DNA of 64,000 nucleotides, taken from Tritrichomonas musculus. Lineage: Eukaryota > Parabasalia > Tritrichomonadida > Tritrichomonadidae. Below are positions 33,414 to 41,176 of this stretch, one piece after another. The DNA lies in the NCBI GenBank assembly GCA_039105265.1, contig JAPFFF010000022.1, forward strand, positions 2,356,001 to 2,420,000. The letters run 5' to 3'. The stretch's first letter is position 1. Every line of letters starts with the position of its first letter. The notes beneath the pieces were generated by a model, which was given only the letters and a program-made list of their open reading frames with translations, had not been told where the DNA came from and did no database searches. A program made the translations under genes and the position numbers.

Positions 33414-36400
33414 TTAGAACTGGACTTTGCGGAGGAACTGTGGTCGAGTAACCTGATCGAAGGTCTTCGTCTTCACGAAACAGTTGGCGCCATCAGTGAG
33501 ATCGAACGTAACTGATTCTCCATGATACATTCGTTCATACAGCTCTTCAACGGTGATTCCGAGTCGTTTACACTTGTTAAGGATACACTGACGTGGTACT
33601 CCCTTACAGCGGATGTGGTAACCTTCGTTGCCGGCTTCATCTACGAGGATGTCGAGGTAGGACTTCTTCCCCAAAGCGATCAACTTACGGGAGTGTACGT
33701 CACCGACTGCACCAGGGAATGCATCGAAGTCGCAATGGAACTGGGTCATCTGTTTACCGATCAACTCACTTCCGTACTTGGTTTTGTAGATCGCTGAGAG
33801 CTTGGAGACGTCGGACTCTTTGAGATGCATGCTATCGGTGTCTTGGTAGTAGATGTCGATATCGTTCTGTTCCGCTGTGGTCATGACCTGATTCATGATA
33901 TGCTTAGACCAGGATAGAACGGAGGCTCCGAACTGCGGTAGGTTGAAGTGGTTGTTGATGGGCTTGATCTTCTTGACGAACGCTTTAGATGAGTCGGTGA
34001 AGGATACTTCTTTGATGTAGTTGTAGTTGCGGTAGATGTAGGAGATGAGCTTCTTACGATCAACTACCTTGACTTCATCGACCATGGGTTTCAGGATCGA
34101 CTTGCCATAAATGGAGTTCAACAACAACTTGATTGTCTTCTCGAGTGGATTCTTCTCGGACTTGTACTTCGATCGAAGGTCGAATAAGGTCTGGATGAAG
34201 GTGTTGATCTTGTTGTTGAATCCATCATCGAAGTAGTATCCACGGATGAATTCGTATTCGATGTCGTAGAATTCGATGAGATCCATTAACGTGATCTTGT
34301 CTACGTAGTAGTGATCAACTGGTTCGTTACAGAAGATCTTCGATCCAGCTTCGTTATGTTTGAATACCTGACCGAATCTATATGGACGATTGGACTTGCA
34401 CGAGAGCTTGGTGATGTTGATCTCGATGAAGAAGGTGTCGTAACTCATGAGTTGTTCATGAGAGCAGTTGTCGGGAATCACCTTAGGAATGCCCTTTGCG
34501 ACGCCATCCATAATCGACATGGCTGATGGATAGAGACTGACGGCGTCAAAGTCTTGGATACGCCCCTCTACGTACTGCTTCTCGTTGTCAGCCGTCATGG
34601 TACGTCCACCACTGACACATCGTTGAATAAAGTTCTGTGGTTTACCAGCCAGTTGGAAGCATCCCTCGAAGCAGCCGTAGATACGGGCGAAGTCGTAACC
34701 GACAGCTGAGATGGAGATGAATTGATGGATACCTATCCAGGGCTTCTCGGTCGTCTTGAACACTTCGGCCAAGTCGTTGTTGAACTTCGTCATACCGTCC
34801 ATCAATGTGACGCAGTCTTTGATGCAGTAGAACCGGGCATACTTCATGATGTCGATACTGGAGTCCGATTCGTTGTAGGCTTTGGCGAACTTGGCGTTCT
34901 TGAGTAACTGTTCGCGGTCTTGTTCGAGGACGGAAGTGCTCTTACGGTCTTCATTCTCAGCGACGTATTGGGCGAAGAACTCATCAAATGGGATCCATCG
35001 ACGTTTGATGTTCGCTTGGGTATAGATCTTGTATGCGATGATCTCTTTGTGTACCTTGAGGTTGAACATGCTATCGAAGTCACATAATGGAGCGGGGATG
35101 ATGGACTTGCTGTTGCGGAACGTTAGATGCTTCTCCCTGATCTTCTTCGGCTTCGAGATCTTGGTTTTGGGGTCGGTGACCTCAATCGTCTTATAGCGAT
35201 CCATAACGACTTGGAGTAACGTACCTGATCGTTGAGTGACTTGGACCTCCCACCCTGGTTCGTTAATGAAGAAGCACGCATCGTATTTCAGGTTATGGAA
35301 GTACGTAAGGGAGTTGGTCGTGAGGGAGTTCAAGAATTCGGACGTAAGGTTCTCGCCGTCGAAGTGCGATATGTTCTTGTCATCACAGAGGCAACATAGA
35401 TAGGGTTTGTGTTTGTCGCCCGTTACGTCAGTCTCGTAATCGGCGTAGTAGATGTGCGTCCAATCAGTGATATTCTTAGCGTCTGTCGTTTCGGCTTTGC
35501 AACACAACTTCTCGTCGTAGATGAGGTCAACGTAGTCGTTCAAGTGGTTATCGAACTCACAGGTGCTGAGGATAGCTTGCTCGCATTGGTTGATCTCTCT
35601 GAAGAGGTTGCATTCAAACATCGTTTCCAAGACAGTCAAGAGACCTGTTCCCTTATCGGATTTGTCTCCACGCTTGTTCTTGATCATGAATCGTTCAGGA
35701 GTTGGATACTTAGAGTCAAGTTCGTCTCGGTGTTCGATATAGTACTTCGTGATGGGAAGTACCTCATGATCATCGATCATGTAGTGTTCTTTGTAGAGCA
35801 ATAACCTAACGACTCGATCTGCTACGACTTTGGCGTTCTTGCGCGTGTCGACTGAATCTCGTTTACGATGTCGTGATTCTCGGTTGTCGTTAACGCGACT
35901 TACCACGAAATGACACTTCATCTGGGTGGCGATCTCAGTGATCTTCTTGTTGGGGATTGATCGTGTAAGCATGACGTTACGGAGCTTCTGAATCTCATCA
36001 TCCGTGAAGACACCTGATTGAATGCAAGCATAGACGAAGCAGTTGTCACGGTAGTTCTTCTTGTCGATGGAGTCGTAGATCTGATACCTCGTCAAGTCCA
36101 ACCCTTTGAGGAGATTGATGAAGGGGAAGAAGGCACCGTCTGGAGCGTCACGATAGTCATCTACGGATTCTATTACGTGACCTTCTCCGTCGAGGAACTC
36201 AGTCTTACCGGTCTTCTCGTTCTTGGTCATCTTGATGAACTTCACTTCGAACCTGACTGGAATGTAATCCCAACCGATGAGATTAGGATCACAATCGGAG
36301 TAGTATTCTTCTACTGTGATCTCACCGAGGATACATCTGATCATGGTTTCGAGATCCAATTCTTTGTTGACGCTGAAGACTCTGCCGTGTCCGTTCATGT

Positions 36401-36950
36401 CATATCCGTAGACGAGAGGTTTCCATTCGCTTGACTTCTGCTTACGAATCTGTCTCAAGACCTTGACAAAGGCGTACTGTTTCTCAGAACCGTCATCGAT
36501 ATCGACTTCGAAGGATTCATGGTTCTTGACCGCTGACATCATCTCCCTCATGTCTTCTCGATACGCGTCTTTGTCGTGAACGTTCTCTTCGTAACGACGT
36601 CTCTCTTCTGTCTTCGAAATCGTGTATCCGGTATCGATGTCTCCGAAGTAACGATTGAATAGGGCATCATCTTTGAGAGACTGTTCGCGTTGGACTTTCT
36701 GTTCCAGTTCTTTCTGTCGTTGTTCTCTCGTCGAGGTCATGCGTTCAAAGAAGTCGTTGTCGGCTTTTCGATTCAACTCTACCTTGTTGACGTAATCCCT
36801 GACGCGAACACCTCTGAAGTCGATTTCCAGCTCACGGATCATCTTCTTAAGGATTGGCTTCAACTGACGGACAGTCATAGATCTATACTGATTGAAACCA
36901 GGCAACGACAAGATCTCCGACTTAGAGAGCTTACTCAATAACTTGGCCAT
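33414..36950 (-). CDS. polB: Protein-primed DNA polymerase B (element B)
   Basis: This 1178-residue polymerase shows the exonuclease motif YYADYETD near residue 505 and FHNLKYDACFF, with YCIKDCVTL for the exonuclease region. Palm motif A is DFDAVSLYPSAM near 800, motif B LLLNSIYGKS near 945 and motif C YYQDTDSMHL near 1035. The N-terminal 500 residues carry a charged coiled coil. It would replicate the element from protein-primed ends. The ATG at 36950 was chosen because the usual T-tract (TTTTTTATTTACCTGAA) precedes it, although the frame opens further upstream. It lacks the HNH-like insertion seen in C. Confidence 0.93.
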   Translation of the reverse strand: MAKLLSKLSKSEILSLPGFNQYRSMTVRQLKPILKKMIRELEIDFRGVRVRDYVNKVELNRKADNDFFERMTSTREQRQKELEQKVQREQSLKDDALFNRYFGDIDTGYTISKTEERRRYEENVHDKDAYREDMREMMSAVKNHESFEVDIDDGSEKQYAFVKVLRQIRKQKSSEWKPLVYGYDMNGHGRVFSVNKELDLETMIRCILGEITVEEYYSDCDPNLIGWDYIPVRFEVKFIKMTKNEKTGKTEFLDGEGHVIESVDDYRDAPDGAFFPFINLLKGLDLTRYQIYDSIDKKNYRDNCFVYACIQSGVFTDDEIQKLRNVMLTRSIPNKKITEIATQMKCHFVVSRVNDNRESRHRKRDSVDTRKNAKVVADRVVRLLLYKEHYMIDDHEVLPITKYYIEHRDELDSKYPTPERFMIKNKRGDKSDKGTGLLTVLETMFECNLFREINQCEQAILSTCEFDNHLNDYVDLIYDEKLCCKAETTDAKNITDWTHIYYADYETDVTGDKHKPYLCCLCDDKNISHFDGENLTSEFLNSLTTNSLTYFHNLKYDACFFINEPGWEVQVTQRSGTLLQVVMDRYKTIEVTDPKTKISKPKKIREKHLTFRNSKSIIPAPLCDFDSMFNLKVHKEIIAYKIYTQANIKRRWIPFDEFFAQYVAENEDRKSTSVLEQDREQLLKNAKFAKAYNESDSSIDIMKYARFYCIKDCVTLMDGMTKFNNDLAEVFKTTEKPWIGIHQFISISAVGYDFARIYGCFEGCFQLAGKPQNFIQRCVSGGRTMTADNEKQYVEGRIQDFDAVSLYPSAMSIMDGVAKGIPKVIPDNCSHEQLMSYDTFFIEINITKLSCKSNRPYRFGQVFKHNEAGSKIFCNEPVDHYYVDKITLMDLIEFYDIEYEFIRGYYFDDGFNNKINTFIQTLFDLRSKYKSEKNPLEKTIKLLLNSIYGKSILKPMVDEVKVVDRKKLISYIYRNYNYIKEVSFTDSSKAFVKKIKPINNHFNLPQFGASVLSWSKHIMNQVMTTAEQNDIDIYYQDTDSMHLKESDVSKLSAIYKTKYGSELIGKQMTQFHCDFDAFPGAVGDVHSRKLIALGKKSYLDILVDEAGNEGYHIRCKGVPRQCILNKCKRLGITVEELYERMYHGESVTFDLTDGANCFVKTKTFDQVTRPQFLRKVQF

Positions 36951-37070
36951 TTCAGGTAAATAAAAAATTAATGTTGGACTACGGAAATTCGATATGGATG
37001 GATTTGATGACTGTTGGTGTCCTGAAGGAGGTATCACTCCGGGGACGGACTCCAAAAATGAAGATCCGAT

Positions 37071-37304
37071 TTAGTCATCCAACACCAATCCGATAATGGT
37101 CTTGATGACTTCGATCTTTCTGTCCATGCCGATATCGTCGTCGTAGGCTACGTTTAAGAGTCTGTCGAAATCGGATTCGTTTTCAACCTCAACATCGAGC
37201 TCTATCTCATCACCGAAGTAGTCTTCGATGAATTCGATGATGTCGTTGACTGAATGAACTTCAGAGATGTCGATAGCTTCGAATACATCTTCACAGGCGT
37301 TCAT
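37071..37304 (-). CDS. TIR-embedded small acidic protein 2, right copy (element B)
   Basis: This is the twin of 16500-16733 inside the right inverted repeat, encoding the same 77 residues. The single substitution noticed between the repeats lies upstream of the chosen start. Confidence 0.6.
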   Translation of the reverse strand: MNACEDVFEAIDISEVHSVNDIIEFIEDYFGDEIELDVEVENESDFDRLLNVAYDDDIGMDRKIEVIKTIIGLVLDD

Positions 37305-37413
37305 CTTATGTGTATAACTACGGGATAAAAAATCGATAGAGAAATCGTTTGAGGCATTTCGGGGTCGGAGGTATCCGGGGACGATGAACTCCACTTCTGA
37401 GACCAAAAATGAT

Positions 37414-37752
37414 TCAACGACAGCCGCGTCTGTTGGGCAATTCGATCTTGGGCATGTCCCTGATGATATCAAGCATTCGATCGTTCACATATAGAGTGTC
37501 GTGTCTGGACTCATCCGTCACTAGATTGAACACTAATGAGTTACCGACCGTATGCCCCTTCACTACCTCGACGAGCTTATCGGTTGCGATGTATCGATAT
37601 ACCTGTCGTTGACTGGGACTGAAGAAGAAGATTCGTTTACGGAACGTGTGCTTACCGTGAGATACAATACGTTTGATATCGTTAGGCATGACCTGATCAG
37701 GGACTGCAAGACCGTCGAAGTCGTCATGGTGAATGTAATAGGGAGTACTCAT
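37414..37752 (-). CDS. TIR-embedded small protein 1, right copy (element B)
   Basis: This is the twin of 16052-16390, with an identical 112-residue product, read inward from the right end. Confidence 0.7.
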   Translation of the reverse strand: MSTPYYIHHDDFDGLAVPDQVMPNDIKRIVSHGKHTFRKRIFFFSPSQRQVYRYIATDKLVEVVKGHTVGNSLVFNLVTDESRHDTLYVNDRMLDIIRDMPKIELPNRRGCR

Positions 37753-38033
37753 TTGCGGTGAGGCTAAAAAGATGTCTCTATAACGAAATCCCTAGTGTTT
37801 CCAAGCAGCTGTTGGAGCAGTGGAGATGGCTGTGATTGGGAAACTCGTTTAGAGGTCCGTAACTGTCGTTTTTTGGGTGATTTGAGCTTCTCGGGAGGTG
37901 TTGAGGGTGGAGAGTTGACGGAATGACCGTAATGGGCCTCTGGAGGGCTGTTGGGAGGGTCTCAGACGACCTTCAAAACCGGTAAGTGGGGGCGAAAGGG
38001 CTTGTCCCTGTAGCCCCCCTTAACCATTCTACT

Positions 38034-38038
38034 AAAGT
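38034..38038. repeat. Target-site duplication of element B, right copy (AAAGT)
   Basis: This matches the left copy at 15766-15770. The sequence after it has the AT-rich character of element A. Confidence 0.85.
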
Positions 38039-38098
38039 CCTATCTCAGGTAAACAGTCATTTTCACATTTCGATAAAGTATTTGTCCCCATTTGCTCA

Positions 38099-38104
38099 GA
38101 TGGA
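38099..38104. repeat. Target-site duplication of element C, left copy (GATGGA)
   Basis: The six bases GATGGA lie directly before the left inverted repeat of C and recur at 63266-63271 after the right one, as expected for Polinton integration. Confidence 0.92.
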
Positions 38105-38344
38105 AGTAGTGATAGTGTATCAATAATCCAGGTCAGATAGAATCCACTTAAAACGCCCATAAATGGCCCATTTTTGGGCCCATATTCGGGTTAAAATTCA
38201 AAATCCACATATGGGACCCATACTGCATACTACCCCAAAACGCCCATAAAACGCCCATATTCGGACCCATACAAATTCCGAAAATAGGCCGCATATGGAC
38301 CACCTATGGCCCACTTATGGCCAATATATGGGACTACCTATGGA
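38105..38344 (+). repeat. Element C left terminal inverted repeat (about 240 bp)
   Basis: It begins AGTAGTGATAGTGTATC and is the reverse complement of 63026-63265, with one mismatch noticed. The inner half is packed with CCCAT/ATGGG words in both orientations and is therefore rich in small palindromes. Beyond about 38344 both ends continue with related ATGGG-type words that no longer align. Confidence 0.93.
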
Positions 38345-38567
38345 CCACTTATGGGACCACTTATGGAACAAGCTAATGGAACAACGGAACTTCGTTCCTG
38401 AGGCATTTCATGCCGAAGCTAATGGAACAACGGAACTTCGTTCCTAAGGCATTTCATGCCGAAGCTAATGGAACGTTCCGATGGCGACACAGACCGATGG
38501 AACAGACCAGATGAATTCCAAAAATAACGCGATTCTCGAATCAATCCAATTTTTTATCCAGTTAGAA
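38345..38567. repeat. Two and a fraction tandem 46-bp repeats with two hairpins each (element C)
   Basis: From 38370 the unit AAGCTAATGGAACAACGG plus GGAACTTCGTTCC and GGCATTTCATGCC repeats at 38416 and begins again at 38462. Each full unit contains two small hairpins with 3-5 base loops. ATGGG-type words continue from the inverted repeat before it. A T-tract at the right end precedes the ATG at 38568. Confidence 0.85.
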
Positions 38568-38870
38568 ATGAATTCAGCAACAGCTGCTATGCCACAACTC
38601 TCCACTGTCGAAGCTAATGGTGTCAAACTCGATTACCTCGAACGAGTCATCCTCAAGAAATACCCCCAATGGAAATCCCTTGCATTCGACTACCACAACG
38701 ACGATGATTTCATGGACGATCTCATTGACACAATATCAAATTTTGAAACCGATTTGGAATCCCTTCGAACCAAAATCATAGATGGTGATAGCTATGATCG
38801 CAAGGAACTCGATTTGGGGCGTATCAAGATGCTATTGAAAATACTTGCATTCTCATATGAATATGCGTAA
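38568..38870 (+). CDS. Small hypothetical protein near left end (element C)
   Basis: This 100-residue protein begins MNSATAAMPQLSTVEANG. The ATG at 38568 was chosen because TTTTTTATCCAGTTAGAA precedes it, matching the TTTTTTATCGAAATCCAA before the next gene. An upstream in-frame ATG exists at 38481. It is acidic and helical with no recognised domain. Function unknown. Confidence 0.55.
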   Translation: MNSATAAMPQLSTVEANGVKLDYLERVILKKYPQWKSLAFDYHNDDDFMDDLIDTISNFETDLESLRTKIIDGDSYDRKELDLGRIKMLLKILAFSYEYA

Positions 38871-38997
38871 GCTCAATCGAAGATTGCGCTTGAGCATTTA
38901 TGCATTCGCATTCCCATTATATATTTTTGGACTCAACTTCATATGATGTAATAACTAGCTAGTTCGCAATGCAACTCAATTTTTTATCGAAATCCAA

Positions 38998-39765
38998 ATG
39001 GAATCAACTGGGACAAACACATCAGTGTCAGCTGTTATCGAACCAATCGATGATGAGTATGAATACATCCAATATAATGAGAAGCTCCGTTTGGTACATT
39101 CCATTAAGGATGATATGTACCAGATGCAATCAATTCTCAATGCATGCAATTCCAAGAAGCGAGTCAATGACTGGTTTCGAAATCAATCAGCTCAAGAAAT
39201 ACTTGATGAAATGGGGTCGACGGGAATTCCCGCAGACCGAATTCATGAAGATAGACCCAATTTATCTAATGATTTGAAGGGTATGTATGTTCACCGATTA
39301 CTGGTCAATCATATTGCAATGTGGGCATCCCCTAGATATTCTCTCCATATTATGAAACTCTTGGATGCTCAGTTTGAGAAGCAACGCGAGCAGATGGATA
39401 ACAAAATCAATGACCTCACTACAAGGGCTGTCCCCAAGGATCACAAAAATAGCTACCGATATATGATATGGCTTGAGGATCTTCCCAAAGATAAGGATTC
39501 TGTGGTACTCCATCTCGTTCGTCGCAACAAGCATTCATGGAGGCAGGTCAGTAGGATATATCAAGATAAGAAGAAGCGCTGGATATTTATTGATGACCTA
39601 CCCATCGCAATGACCCCGAATGAAGATATCAAGCGAATGGCCAAAGCTATGTTCAAAGGGGATGATGTCACTGTAGGTGGAACTAGGATTACCATCAAAA
39701 GGTCATGCCTTAATGATTTTCACACAGCTGTGAACAAATATTTCACAACCACAATGCAATCATAA
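38998..39765 (+). CDS. KilA-N domain protein (element C)
   Basis: This 255-residue homolog of 7195-7953 in A has the KilA-N core MYVHRLLVNHIAMWASPRYS near residue 95, then a short coiled coil and the conserved YRYMIWLEDL, then LHLVRRNKHSWRQV. The frame includes a GGGAATTCCC palindrome encoding GSTGIPAD just before the KilA-N core, the same spot where A has its palindrome. Its location at the left end rather than beside the capsid gene shows that this gene moves within the element family. Confidence 0.88.
   Translation: MESTGTNTSVSAVIEPIDDEYEYIQYNEKLRLVHSIKDDMYQMQSILNACNSKKRVNDWFRNQSAQEILDEMGSTGIPADRIHEDRPNLSNDLKGMYVHRLLVNHIAMWASPRYSLHIMKLLDAQFEKQREQMDNKINDLTTRAVPKDHKNSYRYMIWLEDLPKDKDSVVLHLVRRNKHSWRQVSRIYQDKKKRWIFIDDLPIAMTPNEDIKRMAKAMFKGDDVTVGGTRITIKRSCLNDFHTAVNKYFTTTMQS
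39213..39238. repeat. CGGGAATTCCCG palindrome module inside KilA-N gene (element C)
   Basis: GGGTCGACGGGAATTCCCGC with its flank matches the B segment at 20515-20538 and the unit framework of the C arrays at 46744 and 57250 (GGGT, palindrome, CAGACC). Confidence 0.75.
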
Positions 39766-39803
39766 CTACATTCGTCAAAATCCCTGGAACAGTCGAAAAT
39801 AAT

Positions 39804-39820
39804 ATTTTATTTTTGCATAA
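39804..39820 (+). promoter_or_regulatory. TTTTTGCATAA promoter-like motif (element C)
   Basis: The string ATTTTATTTTTGCATAA directly precedes the ATG at 39821. Variants of TTTTTGCA lie before 40409, 57222 (minus), 60660 and the A gene at 11376. Confidence 0.5.
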
Positions 39821-40375
39821 ATGGATACAGATATGGCTACTGGTACAGCAACTGATACAGCTACTGATACAGCTACTGAAACAGCAACTGATGCTGAGAT
39901 ACTCCTAAAGATCGTAGATGGCATCACCGATTTACGCCGAGATGTCAAGCATTTGATTAAGCGTATGAACCATAAACGCAAACCATCTGCTGATACCCCA
40001 AAGGCTGAAGCTCATATCGACACCACTCAGGATACCACTCAGGATGCAAATGACTCACCTCCTGAGACTCCATCTATTGAACATCCTCGACCTCGTTTAA
40101 ATCGCACCCATATATTCAATCGAAGCAAGTTCCTGGATATTGGAGATCACGACCGATTGATCCAATATGTCACATCACAGGCAGTAATCGATGCGATCTC
40201 CAACGCAGAACCTCATAAACGTGTATCCCTATTGCGTAGACTCATACGCGATAACCTGAAATTGAGTATCTCCATGTATATGACCCAAAAACTAATCAAC
40301 ACCCATATGCCTATAAACGGCCCGTCAAGGGAAACAGCTCCAGACCCAGATGAGATTGATACAACCGATTTCTAA
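39821..40375 (+). CDS. Hypothetical protein with Thr/Ala/Asp repeats (element C)
   Basis: This 184-residue protein begins with a short repeat region (TATDTATDTATETATD) and then a coiled-coil-like segment with ILLKIVDGITDLRRDVKHL. A Pro/Thr-rich linker and a helical C-terminal domain follow (DHDRLIQYVTSQAVIDAI). No homolog was recognised in A or B. It may be an accessory protein. The N-terminal repeat is a simple hexanucleotide expansion. Confidence 0.6.
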   Translation: MDTDMATGTATDTATDTATETATDAEILLKIVDGITDLRRDVKHLIKRMNHKRKPSADTPKAEAHIDTTQDTTQDANDSPPETPSIEHPRPRLNRTHIFNRSKFLDIGDHDRLIQYVTSQAVIDAISNAEPHKRVSLLRRLIRDNLKLSISMYMTQKLINTHMPINGPSRETAPDPDEIDTTDF

Positions 40376-40408
40376 CCGTAATCCAAAAATATTTTTGCAA
40401 CTCTCAAA

Positions 40409-40732
40409 ATGACAAATTTTGTAACTCTCAAGGATAAACCTAATTGGAACTACTTTAAGGATAATATATTACCTAACATACAGATTATCCAAAATACAAA
40501 GGACTGGTTAACAATTAAGGGATTCACTACCGCCAACAACAACTACATCTATATCATCTATACACATGTTGATTTAGGGTATACAATTGAAGATGCCAAT
40601 AGAGATATGATGTGGACGAATGGTCCTCTATATAATATACAAAATACTTTTATTCGTACCTTCACTGATGAGACCTCCAAGATAGCACACACATCTTGGA
40701 AATACGAATGGACACTATATTTTAATCACTAG
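40409..40732 (+). CDS. Small hypothetical protein (element C)
   Basis: This 107-residue protein, rich in Asn, Tyr and Trp, begins MTNFVTLKDKPNWNYFKDN. No domain was recognised. AATATTTTTGCAACTCTCAAA precedes the start. It lies upstream of the polymerase with a gene-free gap between. Confidence 0.55.
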   Translation: MTNFVTLKDKPNWNYFKDNILPNIQIIQNTKDWLTIKGFTTANNNYIYIIYTHVDLGYTIEDANRDMMWTNGPLYNIQNTFIRTFTDETSKIAHTSWKYEWTLYFNH

Positions 40733-41176
40733 GACTAAAAAATATTTTTGCAAAAACCGACCCCATGATGGATGCGTAATGCATTCTCTAGAGGAACCAA
40801 CATACGGACCCGGGATTGCACATCAATCCCTCAAGGAAAATACCTGCATCCACCATGAGGCTGGTTGGGGTTGCAAATGCCGGCAAATGCCCGTATTACC
40901 CCATAATCCACAAGTAATAGCTTACCCAAGGTGTTTAGTGCGCTTGGGCTCTATCACAAATATGGACCGGAAATAATACGAAAAATCGGTATGGCAGTGG
41001 ATCGAACCTATGCCTGCCGCCGAAGCTGGGAGACATCCTTCTTGATCCAACAACTATACCAGTTAGCGCTAACACATATATGATTCCGATTTGCTATTTA
41101 ATCGAATAAAATTCAAAAATAGTATGTCATCAACTGCGTTGCGATGATTATTTTTGTATTTTTACCAATGGGGTAA
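40733..41176. other. Gene-free gap upstream of polymerase (element C)
   Basis: These 444 bases hold no convincing gene. A T-tract promoter-like motif (ATATTTTTGCA) occurs near 40741 without a good coding frame after it. On the minus strand a pol III-like module lies at 40981-41075. The polymerase promoter (ATTTTTACCAATGGGGTAAATG) is at the right end. Confidence 0.5.
40981..41075 (-). other. tRNA-like pol III promoter module (element C)
   Basis: Read on the minus strand, an A-box-like TAGCGCTAACTGGTATAG is followed about 45 bases later by the B box GGTTCGATCC and then by TTTTT at 40981-40985. The stems of a true tRNA do not form. The layout parallels the module of element B. Confidence 0.35.

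Larger units (their letters stand above)
15771..38033. mobile_element. Element B: complete Polinton nested in element A
   Basis: This 22.3-kb element is bounded by 995-bp terminal inverted repeats starting AGTAGAATGG and flanked by the direct repeat AAAGT. It is visibly richer in GC than A and C. Parts are an integrase, an ATPase, a double-jelly-roll capsid protein, two jelly-roll penton candidates, polymerase B, a giant fibre-like protein, a bZIP-like protein and two HNH endonucleases. The ends look whole. At least one internal gene (the ATPase) looks broken. Only one difference was noticed between the two inverted repeats, which suggests a recent insertion. Confidence 0.93.
37039..38033 (-). 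repeat. Element B right terminal inverted repeat (995 bp)
   Basis: This is the mirror copy of 15771-16765. Every left coordinate x maps to 53804 minus x, so no indel separates the two repeats. Confidence 0.95.
38034..38104. other. 71-base sliver of element A between elements B and C
   Basis: This segment carries the right duplication of B at its left end and the left duplication of C at its right end. Its AT-rich composition matches element A and neither nested element. It shows that B and C were inserted separately, 71 bases apart, in the same region of A. Confidence 0.85.

Noticed and set aside
38034-38104. B and C as one composite element
   Set aside because: Each has its own inverted repeats and target duplication, and A sequence lies between them.
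38370-38475. CRISPR-like array in element C
   Set aside because: The repeat is a head-to-tail 46-bp tandem without distinct spacers, and the context is a eukaryotic Polinton.
40779-40976. 65-codon plus-strand frame in the gap before the C polymerase
   Set aside because: There is no homolog, composition is odd and no T-tract lies directly before the start. A T-tract lies further upstream, so a non-coding transcript is as likely.
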